Assembly: GCA_945903705.1 (NCBI GenBank)
Contig: CAMDOZ010000018.1
Coordinates: forward strand, 1-32,294
Direction of reading: 5' to 3'
Origin: Fidelibacterota bacterium
GTDB lineage: Bacteria; Pseudomonadota; Alphaproteobacteria; Rhodospirillales; Rhodospirillaceae
Length of the DNA: 32,294 nt
Part shown: one piece after another, positions 7,967-19,460 of the stretch
How positions within the stretch are numbered: position 1 is the stretch's first letter
Layout: the number at the start of each line of letters is the position of its first letter
Position numbers and translations under genes: made by a program
The notes under the pieces: model-generated
The model's input: the letters and a program-made list of their open reading frames with translations, nothing else
What the model was told of the DNA's origin: nothing
Databases searched by the model: none

Positions 7967-8389
7967 TTAAACCTCCACATTCTTGACGTTGAAAAGAGTG
8001 TGAGGCCGCTCGTGTAAGTCCACAATGAAAATATGATGACGCGTGTGTGAAATGTTTATGACATTTAGCTCGATAGTAATATATCGAAACGATGAAACTT
8101 AGCCCCATTTCTAAAGGCTAACCTCACATTTCGGGGGCCGCTGCGCGTTCGGCCGGTTTTTGTCCTAACTGTCACAAATGGCGCCGCCCGATCGCTCGCC
8201 GACGATCGTGGTCGTGCTCCGACGGCAACACTTGCGGGTTTATTCCCGCAGCGATCCGATTGTCATTTATTCGTCATCGGACTGACACCGATGAGTCGCG
8301 ATGCGACCGATATACCCCCAAAGCCCACGTAGCGAAGGTTGCAAATGCCGCGCTGCATCCGGGCCGCCGGTCATCAACGTGAGGGGATC
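7967..8389. other. Divergent regulatory region with several dyads
   Basis: This 423-bp region separates the TPR gene from the large lipoprotein gene, has no credible gene and is AT-richer than its surroundings. Visible structures are AATGT-TTATG-ACATT (8051-8065), TCGATA-gtaata-TATCGA (8070-8087), a lone CTGTCAC (8169-8175), TGCGGG-TTTATT-CCCGCA (8233-8250), the PhoB-box-like repeat at 8260-8277, and CATCGG-N7-CCGATG (8275-8293). Both promoters should lie here, and the density of dyads suggests more than one regulator. No consensus -35/-10 pair could be assigned with confidence. Confidence 0.55.
8260..8277 (+). promoter_or_regulatory. PhoB-box-like direct repeat upstream of the lipoprotein/receptor/T2SS block
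   Basis: The sequence TTGTCAT-TTAT-TCGTCAT consists of two heptamers spaced exactly 11 bp apart. Compared with the PhoB consensus CTGTCAT-N4-CTGTCA(C/T), the first matches 6 of 7 and the second 5 of 7, and both keep the GTCAT core. It lies 112 bp before the ATG at 8390 in the forward orientation. The chance of two GTCAT cores at this exact spacing is low, and a second such pair occurs at 25235. No good -10 element is seen at the ideal distance. Confidence 0.5.
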
Positions 8390-11104
<2,715 letters not shown>

Positions 11105-11111
11105 CGGATAC

Positions 11112-11141
11112 CCGCGCCCGGCGTGATCGCGCCGGGCGCGG
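11112..11141 (+). promoter_or_regulatory. Intercistronic GC hairpin between lipoprotein and receptor genes
   Basis: A perfect 12-bp inverted repeat (CCGCGCCCGGCG, loop TGATCG, then its complement) lies 8 bp after the lipoprotein stop codon and 55 bp before the receptor ATG. No T-tract follows, so it is not a classical terminator. It could stabilise the upstream message or reduce read-through, letting the lipoprotein be made in excess of the receptor and secretion genes. Confidence 0.7.
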
Positions 11142-11196
11142 CTCCACTCGCAACTCGCCACCAAGAGCAACGTCACGGGACTAAGAGGGGAAAGTT

Positions 11197-13797
11197 ATGA
11201 AACGTTTTGGCTCAATCTTCATGGGCACGCTGCTGTCCACGACGGCGCTCAGCTGCTTGCCGGCGGTCGCGCAGACTGCGCCGGCCGCGGGCGCACCGGT
11301 GGAAGAAATTGTCGTGCGCGGTGCCTACATCCCGGAACCGAAGCGCGAGACGTCTGAAATCTCCAGCTTCCTCATGCCCGAGGATTTCGAACGCCAGGGC
11401 GACAGCGACGCCGCCATGGCGCTGCGCCGCGTCACCGGCATCAGCCTCGTCGGCGGCCGCTTCATCTATGTTCGCGGCCTCGGCGAGCGCTATTCCAGCG
11501 CGCTGCTCAACGGCTTGCCGCTGCCCAGCCCGGAACCGCTTCGCCGTGTTGCGCCTCTCGATCTCTTCCCGTCCTCGATCCTTGCAAGCGCCGCGGCCCA
11601 GAAGACCTATTCACCGCAGTACTCCGCCGAGTTCGGCGGCGGTCTGGTGGAAATCCGCACCAAGGCCGTGCCGGACGCGCGTATTCTCGAGATCGGCGTC
11701 TCCTTCAGCGGCGACACCGAAACGACGTGGAAAAATGGCCTCATGTATGACGGGGGCAACTACGACTGGCTCGGCGTCGACAGCGGCCGCCGCGACATCC
11801 CTGGGCCCTTGCAGGACGCCATCAACGCCAACAAGCGCCTGAACTCGATCAATTTCACGCCCACCGAGCTGATGACCATTGGCCGCAGCCTGGCCAACTC
11901 GGAGCTCTGGGTGCTGTTCGAAGGCACCACGCCCGGCAACATCGGCGTCGATTTCACTTACGGCGACCGCTTGCTGAGCGGCGACGCCAGTATCGGTTAC
12001 CTCCTGAACGTCGGCTACGACAACGGCTGGAGCACGAAGCGCGGGCTGCAGCAGGAAGGTGTGCTTGGTGCGGGCAACCAACTCGAAGTCGGCGACGACT
12101 TCAGCTTTATCAGCACCCAGAACGACGTCGGCGTCCACGCGCTCCTCGGTCTCGGCGCGGACTGGGAGAGCACCGAGCTCAAGGGCACCAGCCTCCTCAT
12201 TCGCAACACCACCAAGGAAGCCCGCATCCAGCAGGGCGACTCCCGGCAATTCGACCAGTTCACGCGCGAAGATTTCCTCGAGTGGTTCGAAAGACGGTTA
12301 TGGACCAACCAGCTCGAAGGGACGCACCGCCTGGGCGGCGGCGATTTCGTCGTCAGTTGGAAGGGCTCGTACTCGATGGCCTCGCGCGATGCGCCTTACG
12401 AGCGCACTGTTCAATACCGCGATTTCGGCGATGGTCTTCTGCGCTATGACTTCCAGCGCGCGCAGAACCTGACGCGCTTCAGCAAGATCGACGATACGCT
12501 TTGGTCCGGCGCCGTCGACCTCGTCTACACGACGCAGGTGGCGGGCCGCGAGCTGATCCTGAAGGGCGGTTACGCCTATCAGGACACTCAGCGCGAGTCT
12601 CAGCAGCGCGACTACCGGTTCCTCGCCCTCGGCGGACCGTTCCCGCCGGCCTTAAGCTTGAGCCGCGTCGACTACATTTTCTCCGACGTCAACGTCAATC
12701 CCAACCGCTTCGTCTTGACCGAGATCACGGGCAGCGCCTCGCCGCCGGCCTATGAGGGTTCGCTTGAGACTCAGGCCGGCTACGCGGGTTTCGATTGGGA
12801 AGTGATCGACTACGTGCGTGCCGCTGTCGGCGCCCGTTATGAAACGGGCGAGCAGACCGTCGATACCTTTGACTACTATTTGCCCAACGCTGGCGTCGAT
12901 ACCCGGATCAAGAAAAAGTACTTGGTCCCTGCGGGGACGTTCACCTGGAACTTCGCCGAGAACATGCAAGCGCGCTTCGGCGGCTCACAGACCATCGCCC
13001 GGCCGCAGTTTCGTGAAATCGCGCCTACCGACTTCACCGATCCGGATACCGACCGCCGGTTCATCGGCAATCCCTATCTCACGAACTCCCTCATCAATAA
13101 CTGGGATGCCCGCTGGGAATGGTACTTCGCCGACGATCAATACGTGACGGTCGGCGGCTTCTATAAGTTCATCAAACGCCCGATCGAAGAAATCGTCGAC
13201 GCGGCCGGCGACAACCTGCGCACCACGTTCCAGAACGTGCCGCGGGCCAAGCTCTACGGCGTGGAAGCCGAGTTCAAGTACACGTTCCCCGCCGCGGAGT
13301 CAGGCTGGCTGAGCACGAGAAACTTCTTCGTCGCGACAAACTACACCTACAGCAAATCCGAGATCCTGGTTCGCACGGGTGACATCGTTCAACGCGCCAG
13401 CGGCGTGCCGATCGCGGCGGAACTCGTCGTGACGCAAGGCCGCCCGCTGCAGGGCCACTCTAAGCATCTCGGCAACTTGCAAGTTGGCTTCGAGGATCTG
13501 GACTCGGGTGCTGCGGGAACGCTGCTGATCAACTTCGCCAGCAAGCGTATCCGCGCCGTCGGCGCCGGCGGTCCGGGCTCGCTGCCGGACATCTACGAAA
13601 AACCGCCGATCTCGCTGGACTTCACCTACAGCCATCCGCTCACGCTGGGCGGCGGCGAGTACGAACTCGGCTTCAATGTCGAAAACATCCTGAACCAGAA
13701 GTACCAGGCAACGCAGCAAATTGGCGCCAACCGGGTGGATGTCGATACATACGAATTGGGTACCTCGTTCTCGGTCAGCTTGAAGCGCAGCTTCTAG
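11197..13797 (+). CDS. TonB-dependent outer-membrane receptor
   Basis: The 866-aa product is a full-length receptor. The signal peptide ends near AVAQ (about residue 25) and VEEIVVRGAYIP follows. The plug (about 50-160) includes RRVTGISLVGGRFIYVRGL, GERYSSALLNGLPLPSPEP and QYSAEFGGGLVEIRT, close to a receptor subgroup with the LPSPEP..VAPLDLFP signature. The barrel covers the rest and ends in SVSLKRSF, with the terminal Phe expected for BAM insertion. A strong ribosome site (AGAGGGGAAAG) precedes the ATG. It lies between the tandem-repeat lipoprotein and gspC, only 25 bp before the latter, so it very likely shares a transcript with the secretion operon. It probably imports a ligand that the lipoprotein captures or that secreted enzymes release. 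The ligand is unknown; a phosphorus compound is a guess based on the PhoB-like sites. Confidence 0.93.
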   Translation: MKRFGSIFMGTLLSTTALSCLPAVAQTAPAAGAPVEEIVVRGAYIPEPKRETSEISSFLMPEDFERQGDSDAAMALRRVTGISLVGGRFIYVRGLGERYSSALLNGLPLPSPEPLRRVAPLDLFPSSILASAAAQKTYSPQYSAEFGGGLVEIRTKAVPDARILEIGVSFSGDTETTWKNGLMYDGGNYDWLGVDSGRRDIPGPLQDAINANKRLNSINFTPTELMTIGRSLANSELWVLFEGTTPGNIGVDFTYGDRLLSGDASIGYLLNVGYDNGWSTKRGLQQEGVLGAGNQLEVGDDFSFISTQNDVGVHALLGLGADWESTELKGTSLLIRNTTKEARIQQGDSRQFDQFTREDFLEWFERRLWTNQLEGTHRLGGGDFVVSWKGSYSMASRDAPYERTVQYRDFGDGLLRYDFQRAQNLTRFSKIDDTLWSGAVDLVYTTQVAGRELILKGGYAYQDTQRESQQRDYRFLALGGPFPPALSLSRVDYIFSDVNVNPNRFVLTEITGSASPPAYEGSLETQAGYAGFDWEVIDYVRAAVGARYETGEQTVDTFDYYLPNAGVDTRIKKKYLVPAGTFTWNFAENMQARFGGSQTIARPQFREIAPTDFTDPDTDRRFIGNPYLTNSLINNWDARWEWYFADDQYVTVGGFYKFIKRPIEEIVDAAGDNLRTTFQNVPRAKLYGVEAEFKYTFPAAESGWLSTRNFFVATNYTYSKSEILVRTGDIVQRASGVPIAAELVVTQGRPLQGHSKHLGNLQVGFEDLDSGAAGTLLINFASKRIRAVGAGGPGSLPDIYEKPPISLDFTYSHPLTLGGGEYELGFNVENILNQKYQATQQIGANRVDVDTYELGTSFSVSLKRSF

Positions 13798-13808
13798 CTG
13801 CATGAGAC

Positions 13809-13814
13809 AGGAGG
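13809..13814 (+). promoter_or_regulatory. Ribosome binding site deciding the gspC start
   Basis: A perfect AGGAGG lies 8 nt before the ATG at 13823. The upstream in-frame ATG at 13802 would place this site inside the coding sequence and has no ribosome site of its own, so 13823 is preferred. Confidence 0.8.
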
Positions 13815-13822
13815 CGGGAAAG

Positions 13823-14713
13823 ATGCAGCCTCTGAACGATCGCCTGCCGGCCTTCTCTCCAAGCGAGTTCAAAGAGCTCGCCGCGGAGTGGCGCGTCCGT
13901 GCGGGCGTCGTTCTGCGTCGCATACAACCCGCTGACCTGACCCGCGTCATCATCGGCGTCGAGGTGACGTTGACCATCGCCTTCGCCTCCATCTCGGCGG
14001 CGCTGATGTGGAAGGCTTTCGAGCCGCCCGCCTGGGCATCGACCGGCGAGATGGTGCAGACTGCGGCACAGCCGCGCCGCGCAGCGATGGCGGCGATTCT
14101 TACCGATATCGATCCCTTCCACCGGGCGGTGGCCGGTAGCAGGGCGGCCGCCGCGGCGCGCGCTCCCGAAACCATGCTGAATCTGCAACTGTTCGGGATC
14201 CGCGCGGGGCTGGATAGCACGCCCGGCAGCGCGATCGTCGCGACACCCGACAACACGCAGGGCGTCTACATCGTCGGCCAGGAGATCATGCCCGGTGTGC
14301 GCCTCGAACAGGTGCTGCCCGATCGCGTCGTCATCCGCCGCAACGGCGTCGCCGAATCCTTGAGCTTCGATCGCGAAAGTGCGCTCTCTCCGGCGGCGAC
14401 GGCCGCGCCGCAGGCGCAAGCCGCCCCGGCCGCGGACCGCAACCTCCGTATCGATACAGCCTCGCTCGCGACGCTCGTACGCTTTGCGCCCGGCGACCGC
14501 GGCCTCGTCATTCAAGGCAGCGACGATCCCGAGCTGCTTGAACTCGCCGGCCTCGAAGCCGGCGATATTCTGCTGACGGTGAACGGAACCCCCGTCAGCG
14601 ACACCGGCGCGCTTGCCGCCTTTGCTGTCACAAGCCTGTCATCGCTCACACTCGAAATTGAGCGAAAAGGGCAACGAAAGATTCACCGTCTCTCGATTGA
14701 TCGGATGAAATGA
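13823..14713 (+). CDS. gspC: Type II secretion protein GspC (inner-membrane clamp with PDZ domain)
   Basis: The protein is 296 aa from the preferred start. A cytoplasmic N-terminus is followed by one membrane segment (about residues 41-62, VIIGVEVTLTIAFASISAAL). The homology region then begins LNLQLFGIRAG and includes AIVATPDNTQGVYIVGQ and GVRLEQVLPDRVVIRRNG, which dock on the GspD periplasmic domain. After an Ala/Pro linker comes a C-terminal PDZ domain (GLVIQGSDDPELLELAGLEA, GDILLTVNGTPV). GspC links the inner-membrane platform to the secretin and is thought to help select substrates. It begins the gsp genes, 25 bp after the receptor gene, and overlaps gspD by 4 bp (ATGA). Confidence 0.92.
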   Translation: MQPLNDRLPAFSPSEFKELAAEWRVRAGVVLRRIQPADLTRVIIGVEVTLTIAFASISAALMWKAFEPPAWASTGEMVQTAAQPRRAAMAAILTDIDPFHRAVAGSRAAAAARAPETMLNLQLFGIRAGLDSTPGSAIVATPDNTQGVYIVGQEIMPGVRLEQVLPDRVVIRRNGVAESLSFDRESALSPAATAAPQAQAAPAADRNLRIDTASLATLVRFAPGDRGLVIQGSDDPELLELAGLEAGDILLTVNGTPVSDTGALAAFAVTSLSSLTLEIERKGQRKIHRLSIDRMK

Positions 14714-16734
14714 ACACAACTACAACGCAGTCTGGGTCCTTGCGGACCGCAGTCGGCCTCATCCTCCTCGCTTTTTTTAGCGGGTGGGAAGGCGATGCAT
14801 TGGCACAAAGCGTTCCCCCAGGGCCCGTTGCGCCGGCGGTGACGCAAGGCCAGGTGCTGAATATGCGCGATGCCGACATTCGCGCCTTTATCAGCGATGT
14901 TTCCATGCTCACGGGAAAGACGTTCATCGTCGATCCGCGGGTGCAGGGCAAAGTCACGGTGATATCGCAAGCACCGCTGGCCGCCGACGATGCCTTTGCA
15001 CTGTTCCTGTCGACGCTTCGCGCCAACGGCTTCACGGCTCTGCCCACCTCCGACGGCGCTTACCGCATCGTTCCGGAAGAGGGCGCGGCGCAGGACGCAG
15101 GCGGGGTCGAGGGCGACCAGTTGGTGACCGAGGTCATCCGGCTCCACAACATCGATGTGAACGTGGCGCTCCAAATGGTACAGCCGCTCGTCCACAGACA
15201 GGGCCGGGTGGTGACGACCCGCGGCACGAACGCGCTGATCGTCGTCGACTACGCCTCCAATGTCGCGCGCATCCGCAAGGTACTTGCCGACGTCGACCGC
15301 GACCCGTCGGTCACGTCGGTCATCCCGCTGCGCAACACGTCGGCCGATCAGATCGCCCGCGCCGTCAGCGACTTGGTGCGCATTCAAGGCGACGCCAACA
15401 ATCCACTCACGAACTTCGCCGCCGTGCCGCTGGAAGGCACCAACACGGTGATCCTGCGCGGGCCGCCCGAATTGCTCGCCCGCCTTGCGCCCTTGGTCGA
15501 GAAACTCGACAGCGAAGGCGCCTCCACGGCGGACACGCGCGTTGTTTACCTCAAGCATGCGGCCGCCGAGGAGATTCTGCCGATCCTGGAGCGCGTGAGC
15601 GCGCTCGCCCGCGGATCCGCGCCCGCGCCGGCGGCAAACGGCGCGCCAGCGGCCGGCATCCCGGGCCGCGCGTCCATCGGCGTCCACGCGGGCACCAATG
15701 CCCTGATCATCAACGCCTCGCCCGATGTGCAGCAGGAATTGATGGACGTCATCCGCCAGCTCGACATCCCGCGCCATCAGGTCCTGGTGGAAGCGATCAT
15801 TGTCGAAGTCTCGGACACCGCGGCCAAGCAGTTGGGCGTGCAGTACGTGCTCTCGGGCGGGCAGGGGAGCAATATCCCGTTCAGCGTCACCAATTTCCCG
15901 TCCGACGGATCGCCGAACATCCTCGCGGCGACCGGCGCCGTCGTCGTCGACCGGGAAACGAGCGGCGAGGACTCCGACGCCCTGAAGGCTTTGCAGAGTG
16001 CTGCGATCGACTCTCTTCTCGGCACCGCCGGCTTCATGGGCGGCTTCGCCGGCCGCGGCAGCGACGGCACCATCTTCGGTGTGATCCTGAACGCCTTGAA
16101 GCGCGATGTGTCGTCCAATGTCCTCTCGACCCCTTCGATCATGACCATGGATAACCAGCCTGCCTCGATCCTGGTCGGTCAGGAAATCCCGATCACCACG
16201 GGCGAGGCGCTCGGGGCGGACAACAGCAATCCCTTCCGCACCATCGAGCGCAAGGACATCGGCGTGAAACTCGAGGTGAAGCCGCAGATCAACGAGGGCG
16301 GCGCCGTAAAGCTCTTCATCCGCCAGGAAGTCTCCAGCATTTTCGGTCCGGTAAGCCGAGAGTCCGGTGAGCTCATCACCAACAAGCGCCAGATCGAAAC
16401 CACGGTCCTGGTCAACGACGGTCAGATCATCGTGCTCGGCGGCCTGATCGAAGACGACGAACAGCTTTCGGTCGACAAGGTTCCGCTGCTGGGCGACATC
16501 CCGATCCTCGGTAATGCTTTCAAAAGCACCGACAAGTCGCGGCGCCGCACGAACCTCATGGTCTTCTTGCGTCCGTCGATCGTCACCGGTGCGAACGACC
16601 TCAGGGCCGTCACCGACCGTAAGTATAATTTCATCCAGGCCGAACAGCTTCAGCGCAGCCGGACCGGCGAGTCCTCGCTCGATGCCGTGGTCAACGACCT
16701 CACCGGCCGCGCCCCCGCAACTCCGCCACCGTAA
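14710..16734 (+). CDS. gspD: Type II secretion secretin GspD
   Basis: The 674-aa product is the outer-membrane channel. A signal peptide ends near DALAQ (about residue 33). The N0 domain starts VLNMRDADIRAFISDV. The N1-N3 repeats include TEVIRLHNIDVNVALQMVQPL, VTSVIPLRNTSADQIARAV and TRVVYLKHAAAEEILPIL. The secretin core includes VLVEAIIVEVSDTAAKQLGV, VLSTPSIMTMDNQPASILVG and VPLLGDIPILGNAFKS, and ends in NLMVFLRPSIV. Length and motif order are ordinary for GspD. Its start overlaps the gspC stop, which implies translational coupling. No GspS-type pilotin is recognisable nearby, although a small lipoprotein ends the operon. The 1148-aa minus-strand frame opposite it is a codon-bias artefact. 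Confidence 0.97.
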   Translation: MNTTTTQSGSLRTAVGLILLAFFSGWEGDALAQSVPPGPVAPAVTQGQVLNMRDADIRAFISDVSMLTGKTFIVDPRVQGKVTVISQAPLAADDAFALFLSTLRANGFTALPTSDGAYRIVPEEGAAQDAGGVEGDQLVTEVIRLHNIDVNVALQMVQPLVHRQGRVVTTRGTNALIVVDYASNVARIRKVLADVDRDPSVTSVIPLRNTSADQIARAVSDLVRIQGDANNPLTNFAAVPLEGTNTVILRGPPELLARLAPLVEKLDSEGASTADTRVVYLKHAAAEEILPILERVSALARGSAPAPAANGAPAAGIPGRASIGVHAGTNALIINASPDVQQELMDVIRQLDIPRHQVLVEAIIVEVSDTAAKQLGVQYVLSGGQGSNIPFSVTNFPSDGSPNILAATGAVVVDRETSGEDSDALKALQSAAIDSLLGTAGFMGGFAGRGSDGTIFGVILNALKRDVSSNVLSTPSIMTMDNQPASILVGQEIPITTGEALGADNSNPFRTIERKDIGVKLEVKPQINEGGAVKLFIRQEVSSIFGPVSRESGELITNKRQIETTVLVNDGQIIVLGGLIEDDEQLSVDKVPLLGDIPILGNAFKSTDKSRRRTNLMVFLRPSIVTGANDLRAVTDRKYNFIQAEQLQRSRTGESSLDAVVNDLTGRAPATPPP

Positions 16735-16743
16735 AATCGCATC

Positions 16744-18225
16744 ATGGCCGAAAGGCAGGACCCTCTGTTGAGCTACACCTTCGCCCGGGAACACGGCATC
16801 GTGGTCCTCGAGATGGGCGAGGTTGCGCATGTGGGCGCCGCCGGAAAGTCGCGGGCCGCCTCGCTTCTGGAGGTCCGCCGCGCCCTCGGCATTCCGCTTG
16901 TCGTCGAAACGCTCACGCCCGCCACCTTCGACCGCCGCCTCTCCGAGGTCTATGCCGTCGGGGCGATGGAAGCCGATGCCATCGAAGGGGAGTTCAGCGG
17001 CGAGAACTCCCTCGACACCCTCGTCGAAGGCATTCCCAAAGCCGCGGATCTCCTCGAGGCGACCGACGAAGCGCCGGTGATCCGGCTCATCAACGGCCTG
17101 ATCGCCGAAGCCATGAAGGTCAGGGCCTCGGACATCCACGTCGAGCCGTTCGAGAACCGCCTCTCGGTTCGCCTGCGTATCGACGGGGTGCTGCAGGAAA
17201 TCATCAGCCTCGCCGGTCGCATCGCGCCGCTCCTCGTCTCGCGCATCAAGGTCATGGCTCGCCTCGACATCGCCGAAAAACGCCTGCCGCAGGACGGACG
17301 CCTCTCGCTTACGATCGGCGGGAAAGCCCTCGATGTGCGCGTGTCCACCTTGCCGTCCCAGCACGGCGAGCGCGTCGTGATGCGCCTTCTCGACAAGACA
17401 CAAGGTCACCTTCGCCTCGACCAACTCGGCATGGAGCCGCGCACGCTCGCGGCGCTTCGCACAGCCATTGCCGCGCCCAACGGAATTGTTCTGGTCACCG
17501 GCCCCACCGGCTCCGGCAAGACCACCACGCTCTACGCCGCCCTCTCGGAACTCAACGACAGGACGCGCAATATCCTCACCGTCGAGGACCCCCTGGAGTA
17601 TGCGCTGGAAGGCGTCGGCCAGACGCAGGTGAACGTCCGCGTCGGCATGACTTTCGCGGCCGGCTTGCGCGCTATCCTGCGTCAGGATCCGGACATCGTC
17701 ATGGTGGGCGAAATCCGCGATCCGGAAACCGCCCAGATCGCGGTGCAGGCCAGCCTCACCGGCCACCTTGTCCTCTCGACCGTTCATACCAATAGCGCCA
17801 TCAGCGCCGTCACGCGTCTCAGGGACATGGGGGTCGACTCGTTCTTGCTCGCGCCGACGATCAAAGCCATCGTCGCGCAGCGTCTGGTGCGGCGCCTGTG
17901 CGAGGACTGCAAACAGCCGTTCGCCGCCGGAGCCGTGGAACGCAAGCTGCTCGGCCTTACGGACGACGCGCCGGTCACGCTGCACAAGCCGGTCGGTTGC
18001 CCCGCCTGCAAGGGCACCGGCTACCGCGGGCGCCTCGGCCTCTATGAAATCGTCGTGGTGCATGAGCGGCTGCGTACGCTCGTTCACGACGATGCCTCCG
18101 AACATGACCTCGCGGCGGTGGCCTTCCAAGGCACCGAGACCCTCACGCAGTGCGGCGTGCGTCAGGTGAAGAACGGCGTTACGTCGGTGGAAGAAGTCTT
18201 ACGCGTTGTGCGGCAGGAGACATAA
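16744..18225 (+). CDS. gspE: Type II secretion ATPase GspE
   Basis: The 493-aa cytoplasmic ATPase drives pseudopilus assembly. After an N-terminal domain that binds GspL, the N2 region has SDIHVEPFENRLSVRLRIDG. Walker A is GPTGSGKTTT (about 253-262), an Asp box follows in LTVEDPLEY, and Walker B lies in DPDIVMVGEIRDPETA. The His box region has LVLSTVHTNSA. A four-cysteine zinc element is present as CEDC (386-389) and CPAC (419-422), as in most GspE proteins. All catalytic motifs are intact. The start lies 9 bp after the gspD stop. Confidence 0.97.
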   Translation: MAERQDPLLSYTFAREHGIVVLEMGEVAHVGAAGKSRAASLLEVRRALGIPLVVETLTPATFDRRLSEVYAVGAMEADAIEGEFSGENSLDTLVEGIPKAADLLEATDEAPVIRLINGLIAEAMKVRASDIHVEPFENRLSVRLRIDGVLQEIISLAGRIAPLLVSRIKVMARLDIAEKRLPQDGRLSLTIGGKALDVRVSTLPSQHGERVVMRLLDKTQGHLRLDQLGMEPRTLAALRTAIAAPNGIVLVTGPTGSGKTTTLYAALSELNDRTRNILTVEDPLEYALEGVGQTQVNVRVGMTFAAGLRAILRQDPDIVMVGEIRDPETAQIAVQASLTGHLVLSTVHTNSAISAVTRLRDMGVDSFLLAPTIKAIVAQRLVRRLCEDCKQPFAAGAVERKLLGLTDDAPVTLHKPVGCPACKGTGYRGRLGLYEIVVVHERLRTLVHDDASEHDLAAVAFQGTETLTQCGVRQVKNGVTSVEEVLRVVRQET

Positions 18226-18228
18226 GTC

Positions 18229-19452
18229 ATGCCCGCCTTCGAATACGAAGCCCTCGACGCTCACGGCCTTCTGAGAACCGGTATCGTATCCGCCGACTCC
18301 GCGCGCCTTGCGCGCCGCGAACTGCGCCAGATCCGATTGATGCCGGTGCGCGTCGATCCCGTCACGGCGGGCCCGTCGGAGAAGATGTCGCTTCCCGCGC
18401 TGCGTCGTCGCAGCGCGCTGAAACCGGCGGAGCTCATGCTACTGACCCGCCAGCTCGCCACCATGGTCGGGGCGGCGGCGCCCTTGGAAGAAGCGCTCCA
18501 CACCATCGCCTTGCAGGCCGAGGACAAAACGGTGCGCTCGATCCTGCACGCGGTGCGGACGCGGGTCACCGAGGGCCAGCGCCTGGCGGACGCCATGGCG
18601 CAGCATCCGGACGCATTCTCACCTCTTTACCGCGCCCTTGTCGCCGCTGGCGAGATGTCCGGCAATCTCGGGGCGGTCCTGGAGCGGCTCGCCGAACACC
18701 TCGAGAAGACCGAGCATTTGCGCGCGAAGGTCACGACCGCGCTCATCTACCCCATTGTGCTCAGCGCCGTGGCCGCTGCCGTCATCATGATTCTGATGAC
18801 TTTCGTTGTGCCCAAAGTCATCGCCCAGTTCGACAATTTAGGTCAGCAGCTTCCGCTGCTCACACGCAGCCTCGTCTTCATCTCGGAGAGCTTGTCATCC
18901 TACGGCCTTCTGTTGTTGGCGCTGGCGGCAGCGGGGGCGTTCGCCCTGACTCGCGCCTTGCGCCGGCCCGCGTTCCGTCGCCGTGTCGATGCGATGCTGT
19001 TGTCATTGCCCGTGATCGGCAAACTCTTGCGCGGGCTTTACGCCGCGCGTCTTGCCCGCACGCTCGGCACACTGGTCGCCAGCGGCTCGCCCATTTCCGA
19101 AGGCCTCATGGCCGCGAAGGCGACGATCTCAAATCTTGTCCTTGCCGACGCCGTCGGTGCGGTCGGCATTTCGATCCAGGAAGGCGCCAGCCTCTCTCAG
19201 GCTTTGCGCCGCACCGGGCTGTTTCCGCCCATGGTGGTCTACATGTCCGCCGTCGGCGAAAGCACGGGCCGCCTGGATCTTATGCTGACCAAGGCTGCCG
19301 AGCATCTCGAGCGTGAATTCGAAACCTTCACCACCGCCGCCATCGGCCTCCTCGAACCGCTCATCGTCGTGGTGATGGGCGCGGTGGTGGCCCTGATCGT
19401 TCTGGCCATCCTTCTTCCGATCCTGCAACTCAATTCCATTGCCTTGATGTGA
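18229..19452 (+). CDS. gspF: Type II secretion inner-membrane platform protein GspF
   Basis: The 407-aa polytopic protein begins MPAFEYEALDAHG, standard for GspF. It has two homologous cytoplasmic four-helix domains (LMLLTRQLATMVGAAAPLEE and ARLARTLGTLVASGSPISEG) separated by membrane segments at about 172-198 and 225-244. A third membrane segment lies near the C-terminus (about 376-402, ending ILLPILQLNS). It couples GspE to the growing pseudopilus. The gap after gspE is 3 bp. Confidence 0.97.
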   Translation: MPAFEYEALDAHGLLRTGIVSADSARLARRELRQIRLMPVRVDPVTAGPSEKMSLPALRRRSALKPAELMLLTRQLATMVGAAAPLEEALHTIALQAEDKTVRSILHAVRTRVTEGQRLADAMAQHPDAFSPLYRALVAAGEMSGNLGAVLERLAEHLEKTEHLRAKVTTALIYPIVLSAVAAAVIMILMTFVVPKVIAQFDNLGQQLPLLTRSLVFISESLSSYGLLLLALAAAGAFALTRALRRPAFRRRVDAMLLSLPVIGKLLRGLYAARLARTLGTLVASGSPISEGLMAAKATISNLVLADAVGAVGISIQEGASLSQALRRTGLFPPMVVYMSAVGESTGRLDLMLTKAAEHLEREFETFTTAAIGLLEPLIVVVMGAVVALIVLAILLPILQLNSIALM

Positions 19453-19460
19453 GAATACCC

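Noticed and set aside
8339-8389. TTG start extending the large lipoprotein by 17 residues
   Set aside because: The extension would place extra residues before a good lipoprotein signal, and the ATG at 8390 has its own ribosome site.
13802-13822. Upstream ATG for gspC
   Set aside because: It places the perfect AGGAGG inside the coding region and leaves the ATG without a ribosome site. The start at 13823 is better.
14683-18129. An 1148-codon open frame on the minus strand
   Set aside because: It lies opposite gspC, gspD and gspE, which are certain genes. Its Arg/Asp/His-rich, domain-free composition is what GC-rich codon bias gives on the antisense strand.
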